From assembly GCA_036023115.1 (NCBI GenBank), contig JAYKKT010000079.1, positions 12,329,501-12,393,500 on the forward strand: a DNA stretch of 64,000 nucleotides, written 5' to 3'. A program made the position numbers and the translations under genes. Origin of the DNA: Brasenia schreberi. Lineage: Eukaryota > Streptophyta > Magnoliopsida > Nymphaeales > Cabombaceae. This document shows, one piece after another, positions 56,634 to 64,000 of the stretch. Below the pieces are notes generated by a model. The model did not search any database. It was not told where the DNA came from and worked only from the letters and a program-made list of their open reading frames with translations. How positions within the stretch are numbered: the first letter of the stretch is position 1; every line of letters begins with the position of its first letter.

Positions 56634-57411
56634 GGAGGATTGTTCTCTTGAAAAATATATGCAATCATAGTTTATGCCCTCCCGTAACACAAACTTGTGG
56701 GTGATTAATCTAGCATAAGAGTGATTACATACTCATGTCAGCGTATGTAAAGGTAGCTGCTATATTCCTCTTATGGCTTCTTGAATTGAATCAGAAGCAA
56801 TTAATACACTGAAAAAAGTTGAGAAGGGATGATATATTATGTAAGCATAGAACAAATGTGAAAGTATAAGATATAGAGTATATTGGGGTAGAATAAATGA
56901 AATATTGTGGACATTGCAGATTCCTCTTACCTATGATCCTCTCTTTTGTACTTTTGAACTAGGATGACCCTCCTTTATAATGATAATCTACGAAATGGTT
57001 GTTATACTTGACCTCACAAAGGATTAGAGACAATAACTCCAAACTTACAACAAGAAAAAGAGGGTATAAGAGGATGACTTGAGGCTTTCTCTCTCTAGAT
57101 CTCTCCCTTTCTCTCTCTTTCTTCAATTAACTCCTCCTTGTGCTAGGAATGAGCCCTCTCATGTCCTCCTTGGCTAGGTTAGGCATCTTGGGCTGAAATC
57201 TCCCTTCTTGGTCACCCACATCCTCCTTTTATAGGCATTTACATGAATCAGATTCTTTCAGGTTATTGGATTCGATCTGGACCTAAATCTAATTCATGCA
57301 AAGGTATCCACATGTGAGAAGAGGAGCTGGATACATGTGACACATGGTGGAGGTGGTTGAACACATGGTGGTGGAATTTGCACGTGAGAAGCAAAGGGGC
57401 ACACGCGCCAG
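56634..57411 (-). mobile_element. Minus-strand LTR fragment K
   Basis: Minus strand shows the LTR order seen elsewhere: a GGATT/GATCTGGACC tract (about 57255-57300), CCTATAAAAGGAGG (57225-57240) and a purine-rich GAGAGAGAAAG tract (57085-57125). No core was found and neither end is certain. J appears to interrupt it at 57412. This is a tentative call from module order. Confidence 0.4.
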
Positions 57412-59500
57412 TGTAGACATGAAAATTTTTATTCTAAAGTTACGAAAAACTTGAAGTTAACCTTTTCATATCTACGCTTGCGCGAGCGTACCAGCTAGTT
57501 TGCAAAAACTAGCAAAGATTGAAAAGATTTTCCGACTTTCTTGGCGATTGTAGCCAAGCGAACTCTTTTCACTTAAACCTTCTTCAACCGATACTCAAGG
57601 GTCGATTTAAGTGCTTAAAAACTTGAATTTGAAACATGTTTTACTCCAAATCATGTAAACAATAAGTGTTTTGAAAGAGGTTTGATTGTGCACTTTGATT
57701 CAATGTTTAAAATGAACAAATCCTGAAAAATAGAGTTTTCTATTTTTAGGGCTTATTTCTAAAATTGATCTGAATGTGCTATAGATTTCCAAAAATCATC
57801 AAAATTTTATCTAATAAATCTGGTAGTGTGTAGAACCTGTGGCTTTTTACAGATCTAAATTTGGAAGTGTATTGAATCAAAATTAATTCTGGAAAGAGGA
57901 CTGACTTACCGAACTGGAACTGCTCTATTATAGAAATACAGAAGATCAAAGATGAGCCTATATCTCAATGACCTGAATTCTGAATTTAATAATTTTGAGT
58001 TATTGGAAATCTATGGATGTTATCTTTCTAATGCATCAAAAATCAAGTGAATTGGATTCCTATGGAGAGAGATATGAGATTTTTACCCAACCTCTTTTTC
58101 AAGAAATCTGACTGTGCAGCAAGTGTTCAGAATTTGATTCAATATTTGTACAATTTTATCATGAGGTTGGACCACCCTAAAATTCTTAGAAATTTTATTA
58201 ATGTGGCCTCATATGTGTGGAATAAGTGTGGAAAGTTTTAGTCCAATCAGAGCAAGCATCAAGAAATTAAAATTACAGGAAGAAACATATGTAGATATCA
58301 TGAAAATCCTGTTTTTGGTTTTTAGGAATATAATGATGCAAACTCACCCGAATTTAAATTGCACCCACTCTACATCATGAATTAAAACTCACGCGAATTA
58401 AATTTGCAGTCACTCTATATCCCGAATTAAAACTCATGCGAATTGAAATGTATATAGCTTAAGCATAGAGGGAATTAGAAGTATAAAGTGATTATATAAT
58501 ATATTGGGGTAGAATAGCAATCAAACACATGGAGTGCCTATGTGCAATAGTGAACATCCATCAATTGAAATGTAAAGCAATTAAATATAATCACTATTAC
58601 AATGTGGGGGGGAGGCTAAGCTCAATTATTACAACCCCAATTTAATCAAATTTGAAGGGAAGAAGATGAATTAGAATTGAATTTGAAAGTACTTACACGA
58701 ATTTGCAATGGGCTGGGGATTCAAGAGTGAATCCGGCCCTTGAAGCTTCTTCTTCTTCCTTCTATCTCCCACACTCTCACCTATCTAGCCTTTTCTTTCC
58801 CCACACTTGGAAATCACGTCCCTCTAGGCTGGAGTTTTCTTTCCCTAAGCTAGCTCTCAACACCTTTTTAGCAGCCTCTCTCTCTAAGTCATTCAAGATG
58901 AGGAACCCGCCTCCCTCTTGGCCCTTTTTATAGGCCAAGGGAGGGCTGGTTCTAGGTGTTTCTTATGGGGCAGGCTGGAGCAGTTTTGTGATGGGTTTGA
59001 TCCACTCCAAACCAGCTCCTTGTGGTCCCCCTTGCCTTGACTTTAACCAGCCCATGTGGGCTGGTCTTTAGGTGCAGCCTACTTGCTTTGGTGCAGTCGG
59101 TTTGGCTTTAAGTGCATCCCTAGACCATGTGGTCGGTCTTTACAATCTTTAATGCAAACCATTTTGCCTTAGCTCCTTCAATTCAATCACAACCTTGCAT
59201 TTGATCCTTGATTTCAGCTCCACCTTGAGTTTAACTCAATATGGGCAGGTCTTGATTCTTGATCGGGTTCCATTCATCATTGCCTCATCTTTGACTTCAC
59301 GTTCTTGAACCCTTCCACTTGATGCTTGGCTCAAACGGTTCAGCCTTGCTTTTGACTTGTATTTGCTGAATTGAACTTCATTAACAGCTTTCACAACCTA
59401 AGTTGAAACAACCAAGTGCCATCCGAAACCTCAGCCAAGATAATCACATGATTTTGGAACAACTTCAAAATCAGAACATGGTCTGAAATCATAATCCATC
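57412..59500 (-). mobile_element. Minus-strand LTR J (left end clear, right end uncertain)
   Basis: The LTR end TCTACA (minus) is at 57412. Going right (5' in element sense) are AGCTAGTTTGC and the conserved end block, the core (58598-58645), a GTAAGT donor (58691-58696) and GGCCTATAAAAAGGG near 58925-58935. If TATA lies about 600 bp from the start as in A and F, the LTR would begin near 59530, but no TGTAAACACC is visible there and no duplication of the left flank GCCAG was found. Confidence 0.55.
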
Positions 59501-61005
59501 CATTTCATATGATACGTAAAGGAACCTGTCCCAAGGTTCTTGCTTCTGCATGCTCCGTAAGCTGCTTCCATCAAAACTTATGACCCGTCTTCACCAGGTT
59601 AGCAGTCAACCAAAGCACTGAGTTCAGCATCTTCCTCAAGTGGCCTCTTGCTAGCTTGCTTTTCCTTCTTTGATTCTTAAGCTGAAATGTTTCCCAAACC
59701 AAACTTCAGGCATTAAGGGGGTGTATGCTTCACAGTTTCCTTGAGGCTGGAATTGTGAAAAATGGGCCTCCTGGTGCTGGTGCAAAATAAACCGTGTTCG
59801 CAACAATCCTTAGCCGGGGACCAATCCTGTTCCTGGGACCATTTTGGTCGAAAACAGTGGCCACAGCAGCATACCTCTGGGGCGTAAAGAAACAACCCAC
59901 ACACCTCTTAACATTTTAGTTTTGTTGCCAAAGTGCAGGCGAAACTCTCTCTCTCTCTCTCTCCAAAAACCGGGCATGACACCCTCACACAGGTTTCCAA
60001 AGTCTGTCTCTCTCAAAAAATGGGCAGGACTCTCTCTCAGGATTCCAAAATCTCTCCAAAAGCAGCCGTAACCCTCTCTGTGTATGTGCTTGCACTAGCA
60101 GGGTTTAGCATTCAATCACCAGGGCGTCTGCAGCATCCGTTTCTCATGCTCATTCTCTTCTCCTTTATGTTGTCAGTGTTCCTGCTGCCCTTCAGACCAT
60201 TTTGTATCGGTTTCTCATTCGGTTTTGCTATTTGGGACAAGATCAATTGCATTGTTCTTTTTTTGCTTCTCTCTCTTTTTGATACTTGAATATATTTGGG
60301 ACAAGATCGATTGCATTGTTCTTTTTTTGCTTCACTTTCTTTTTGATACTTAAATCTGTTGCTTGAATTTTCTGTGGAAAGAGGAAAACTCTGATAGTTT
60401 GGGTGGCTATTATATTGAGGGTGGCTTTTCTCCAGCCTGATGTTCCAGCCTGTATCATCCAGGCTCTTTGCCCCGTCTGGTTCTGCTTGGGCCTAAGATG
60501 CAAAGTGCAAAGGCCTCCTAAATGCCCCTTTAGACGACAGCACTTTTATACAGTTAATCTACCCTCTTTGGTAGAGTTGGTAGAGTGTATCATTGTAAAG
60601 GGACATCAATTATTTTCTTTGCAACGAAATACAAAAGAAAAGGACAAAATAAGCTAGGTTTTATTATGACTGCAAACACAACCAATTTTTATTTCACAAA
60701 CTAGCTTAAATGTTCTTCACAGTTTGCAGCCTGGAATTATTTGGGTCCCATGGGCCCCAGGTGAAGACCTAGTCGTGATCTTGAAATTTTCTCCAAAAGT
60801 TAGTGTAAGACGGTTGTTATTACCTGGTACTAATCTTGCGTGTGCTGGGGTCATGGTGAGATTTGTGTCCTCTGTTCGTCTGTGATTTCTCAGGTTATGA
60901 TATTCATATGCATGTTTTCAATGATTTGCTCTCATTGGTACTGGAGGTAGTCTATTGGTGCTTCTTAGTTACATCAAATGGATAAAAAGTTTATTTCCCT
61001 TCCAG
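59501..61005. other. Stretch without a recognised gene, upstream of RAD21 exons
   Basis: Contains a (CT)n run near 59947-59963 and a 64-bp tandem duplication. If the RAD21 gene is complete, this is intron sequence ending in a good acceptor (TTATTTCCCTTCCAG at 61005). Reading frames here (for example 60403-60657) match nothing I recognise. Confidence 0.5.
60231..60358 (+). repeat. Two-copy 64-bp tandem duplication
   Basis: GGGACAAGATCAATTGCATTG at 60234 and GGGACAAGATCGATTGC at 60298, each followed by a T-rich tract and GATACTT. Confidence 0.85.
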
Positions 61006-61117
61006 AGTTTCTGAATGCGGATGATGAACCAGAGCTTGAGGAAGATGGTGGAATGAGCACTTCTACTGTTGAACATGAAAAAATTGAAGACAACAGTGGG
61101 TGGTCAATGCGAACAAG
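61006..61117 (+). CDS. RAD21: RAD21/SCC1-type cohesin subunit, third-last exon
   Basis: Acceptor CCCTTCCAG| and donor AACAAG|GTAGGC bound an exon encoding FLNADDEPELEEDGG... NNSGWSMRTR-like sequence. This is the acidic linker before the C-terminal winged-helix domain of alpha-kleisins, which bridges the SMC1-SMC3 heads in cohesin. Earlier exons are not visible in the window. The ATG at 60978 is in frame but sits in intron-like sequence, so I do not take it as a start. Confidence 0.75.
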
Positions 61118-61787
61118 GTAGGCTTTGATATGCCATTTTCATTTGATTATTTACTTTAACAAGAACTTCACATTTGAAAACTTTACTTTCTGTACCATGT
61201 GGTTTGGCCATTTTTCATTTTCATCCCTGCGGTTTGAAAAGTTCTTTGGGCTGCGTTGTGGTTTTCACTTGTTATTAAATTAGTGGCAGATGTCTAACGT
61301 CATTGCCCTTAATCTGATGTGGGACATTAATTATTATTTCATCTTATATTAGTTGATTAAGATGCCAAAATAACATTACGTGTCAGGTCAGCTTATATTT
61401 GATATTATACTTAAACATTAATATTCTTAATAGTACTCATTATTATATGTTAAATTTAATAATATTAAAGTTATATTAAATTTTAATATAAAATTAAATA
61501 ATGATGTTGCTGAAGTTAGCAGCCATAGCATCTTGGCCACGTGAAATCATATTCCAAGTCGTGATGCTCTTAGCGTATTTGGACCAACTGTTAGATGGCA
61601 GAAACCATATGATATTATAACGAAGATTTTAAACCTAGGGACCAAATTGAAAAATCTCAAACCTCTCAGTACTTGTCAGAGGTTTTTCCTTTGCTTTATT
61701 TATATTGCTTCATTGTTTGTTTCTATGAACAGCTTTGTTTTATCATGCTTTTAAAGCATTTATTCTTTGTTATGGTTTTTCTTCTAG

Positions 61788-61938
61788 GGGTGTTGCTAAG
61801 TACCTCAAATCATTGTTCGAGTCAATAGAATCAAACTCTAACAAGCTTGGGATAGCAACTCAAAAATCTGTACCTCTTGATCGCCTTCTGGCTGGTAAGA
61901 CCCGGAAAGAAGCATCGAGAATGTTCTTTGAGGCACTG
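61788..61938 (+). CDS. RAD21: RAD21/SCC1-type cohesin subunit, penultimate exon
   Basis: Joins the previous exon in frame (AG|G gives Arg). Encodes RGVAKYLKSLFES... followed by PLDRLLAGKTRKEASRMFFE and AL. LLAGKTRKEASRMFFE is the hallmark of the Rad21/Rec8 C-terminal winged helix that binds the SMC1 head. Acceptor TTTTTCTTCTAG|, donor CTG|GTATAT. Paralogue type (SCC1, SYN-like) cannot be settled from this piece, although the conservation favours a mitotic RAD21. Confidence 0.88.
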
Positions 61939-62061
61939 GTATATAATTCTTCCCTTCTCTTCATGTGAAATTCTGATATTTTCATGCAACAATTTTGGTA
62001 TTAGATGGTTTAGAGAAGAGTTTCTAGCGCGATTCTATTTTAATTGATGCTTTGCTGGCAG

Positions 62062-62160
62062 GGTTTGAACACCAGGGACTATATTAATGTTAAACAGGAG
62101 CTTCCATTTGATAGCATCGGTGTTGGACCCAAACCGAAGCTGATGAAGTCGGATTTCTGA
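62062..62160 (+). CDS. RAD21: RAD21/SCC1-type cohesin subunit, last exon
   Basis: Acceptor TTTGCTGGCAG|, then GLNTRDYINVKQELPFDSI and PKPKLMKSDF to TGA at 62158-62160. The TRDYI...KPKLMKSDF ending is the expected C-terminus of plant RAD21/SYN proteins. The three exons encode 120 residues with no stop or frameshift, so this end looks functional. Confidence 0.88.
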   Translation, partial: GLNTRDYINVKQELPFDSIGVGPKPKLMKSDF

Positions 62161-62598
62161 TAATCTAACCCGTCCTATAGTAACCTGTGCTTGTTTAGTG
62201 ATACGTAACTTTGGTTTCCCATCCCCCTCCCGCCCCCCATGTTTTATTGTTTTCTAATTTGTTTGTTTTAACACAAGCTGTGGCAAGAGGTCACAGCTGC
62301 CTTTGTATTAGAACCGTGTAGATATGAATGTAAAATAAGCTGTTCTAATCCGACCTAGTGTATTTTCTTTTTGGAAAAGGTCGGCTGCTTAATGAGTCTG
62401 GATTTAGTAAACCTCAATGACTTCTTCTCCAAAGGGGTTGACATAGTGGCGAGTTTGGTTACCATGAACTTTGTTCATGTTGCTCCAACCGGTCATGTAG
62501 GGGGTCATAGCTCTGGAATATGATCCAATTCGGCGATGGCGGTTTCCTATTGTTGACATTGAAAATTTTCCGAGATATATGTCCCTGCTGATACTCTA
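62161..62598 (+). other. 3' flank of RAD21 (UTR and downstream)
   Basis: No coding sequence is seen. AATAAG near 62335 in a T-rich context could serve polyadenylation. The stretch ends at the (CAA)n tail of the minus-strand LINE. Confidence 0.4.
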
Positions 62599-63597
62599 CA
62601 ACAACAACAACTACTAAGCCTTTTCCCATACTAGACGGGGTCGGCTACATGGATTCTTTGTTTCCACATAGCTGTATCATATTAGTAGTTAACTCACAAT
62701 AAGCTAGATCATTCTTTATTGTTTCTTTCCAATACTTTTGTGGTCGTCCCCCTACCTCTTTTAATACTTTTCAAATTTAGTTTTTCATATCTTCTTAAAG
62801 GTTCTGATATTCTTTTTATGTGTCCAAATCATCTTAAAAGATATTTTCTCATTTTATCCTCTATTGGTGTCACTCCTAATTTGTTTCTAATAACCTCATT
62901 ATGTATACAATCTTTTCTTGTATGATCAATCATCCATCTCAACATTTTCATTTCTGTCACAGACATTTTTTGTACATGTTTGGTTAACTGCCCAACACTC
63001 AGAACCATAAAACATGGTAGGTCTAATTGTTGCTCTATAATATTTACTTTTTAACTTTAATGGTATCTTCGTATCACAAATAATACCTGATGCTCCTCCC
63101 CATTTTAACCAACTAGCATTAATTATATGCGTATTATCTCCATCAATATTTCCATCACTCTGAAAAATTGACACTTTCCTTTATGTGTGTCAATTTTAAT
63201 AAGTAACCAAATGATCAAACTTACATTTCATATATTCTGTCTTTATTCTACTAAGTCGGAGGCCTTTGCTTTCTAATGCTTCTCTCCATACTTCCAATTT
63301 TCTATTAACTTTTTTATGAGACTCTTCCACTAGCATAATGTCATGAGTTAACAATATATTTTGTTAACTCATCAATCATCATTATAAATAAGTATGGACT
63401 TTAAGTTGATCCTTGATGTAACCCAATATTAACTTCGAAGAAATCTGTCATTCCTTCATGAGTTCTCACACATGTTTTTGCACCATCGTACATGTCTCTT
63501 ATAAGGGTAATGTATGTCAATGGGATACCTCTTTTTTCAAAGGTTTTCCACCTCTTTTTTCAAAGGTTTTTCAAATAACCTCCCTCCGTACCCTAAC
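62599..63597 (-). pseudogene. 5'-truncated RTE-type LINE, minus strand
   Basis: The 3' end on the minus strand is a (TTG)4 tail (62599-62611). Minus-strand translations match the C-terminal half of the LINE at 54250-56465: frame 63174-62926 has IFQSDGNIDGDNTHIINASWLKW and MFYGSECWAVNQ. The match ends around a partly duplicated segment near 63540-63575 (CCTCTTTTTTCAAAGG twice), within the RT. Many stops are present. It is the same family as the first copy, which lies on the other strand. Confidence 0.8.
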
Positions 63598-64000
63598 ATC
63601 CTGTATACATGTTAGTTACTAATTTCCCAATACTCCACTGGGGAACATTGTGATTAATTTCCTAATATTCGTCTATGAGACATGGCTGATTTACTATAGT
63701 ACTTCATAATATTTACCATTTAATTTGAGTGATAGAACAGTTCATACTGCACCACTGTAAGTTGAAACCATAGGATACCATTTCATCTTTCGAGATATAT
63801 GTCTTTGCAGCCTGTTGGTTTGCAAGGTTACTTCAATAGAACATAATTGCTATTCATACACCTCTTTTACTAAATACATATTCTTTTTTTCAAAAATATC
63901 AAAATTGCCCCATGTACTTTATCTCTCTTTCCACAACCGCTTTACATTAATACCACCAATGCTGGTGTTTTTCTTTCACTTTTGTACATGTACTCTCGTA
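63598..64000. other. Unassigned right end
   Basis: A-T-rich sequence with no recognised gene. CGAGATATATGTC at 63791-63803 repeats 62571-62583 and may be the far target duplication of the LINE insertion. Confidence 0.35.

Noticed and set aside
59730..59900. Possible small DNA transposon or MITE
   Set aside because: No terminal inverted repeat pair or target duplication could be found.
60403..60657. 84-codon frame upstream of RAD21
   Set aside because: No recognisable domain and no splice or promoter context.
60978..61117. ATG-initiated frame running into the RAD21 exon
   Set aside because: The first codons lie in a pyrimidine-rich acceptor region; the exon is better explained by the splice site at 61005.

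Overview
This is nuclear DNA of a seed plant, most likely an angiosperm, with a large and repeat-filled genome. Very long nested Ty3/gypsy LTR retrotransposons fill about 58 kb. Two RTE-type LINE copies are present. The only host gene recognised is the last three exons of a RAD21/SCC1 cohesin gene near the right end (61006-62160, + strand). The plant calls rest on GT-AG introns of plant type, Tat-lineage gypsy proteins with a second RNase H, and the RAD21 C-terminus. I cannot name the species.

Layout, with element letters used throughout. E (1-853, -) is an LTR cut by the window edge. C is an old minus-strand element: its 3' LTR is split into 854-1153, 4577-5833 and 35305-36534, its interior is 36535-44205, and a fragment of its 5' LTR is 44206-44647. 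D is a solo LTR (1154-4576, -) inside the C LTR, with target duplication GTAGC. B (5834-35304, +) is also inside the C LTR and is flanked by one GGCGC duplication, yet it holds LTR - interior - LTR - gag only - partial LTR. A (5984-18272, +, duplication GCCTG) sits inside the first LTR of B and is a non-autonomous element with decayed pol and three tandem copies of its 3' noncoding region. To the right, plus-strand element I (about 44648-56633) is interrupted by solo LTR F (45868-51969, duplication GAAAC), which is itself interrupted by G (46554-50573, duplication GTTTC/GTTTT). The I LTR also carries a 5'-truncated LINE (about 54250-56465). Minus-strand LTR pieces K and J follow (56634 to about 59500), then an unassigned stretch, RAD21, and a second LINE fragment (62599 to about 63597, -).

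B and C encode gag, aspartic protease, reverse transcriptase, a degenerate RNase H, a second intact-looking RNase H and integrase. All are broken by frameshifts and stops except the final 662-codon RNase H/integrase frame of B. Both carry an 81-bp intron-like gap between protease and RT that restores frame if removed, as known in Ogre-type relatives.

The most interesting signals are RNA- or cDNA-level features shared by otherwise diverged families: (i) a 38-nt near-perfect hairpin whose right arm runs into the polypurine tract; (ii) an ACCACGG/CCGTGGT hairpin in the 3' noncoding region; (iii) a 44-48 bp LTR core always 46-60 nt downstream of a splice-donor consensus, with an acceptor just before gag; and (iv) junctions that look like footprints of reverse-transcriptase template switching in A and B. 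No CRISPR, rRNA or tRNA gene was seen.
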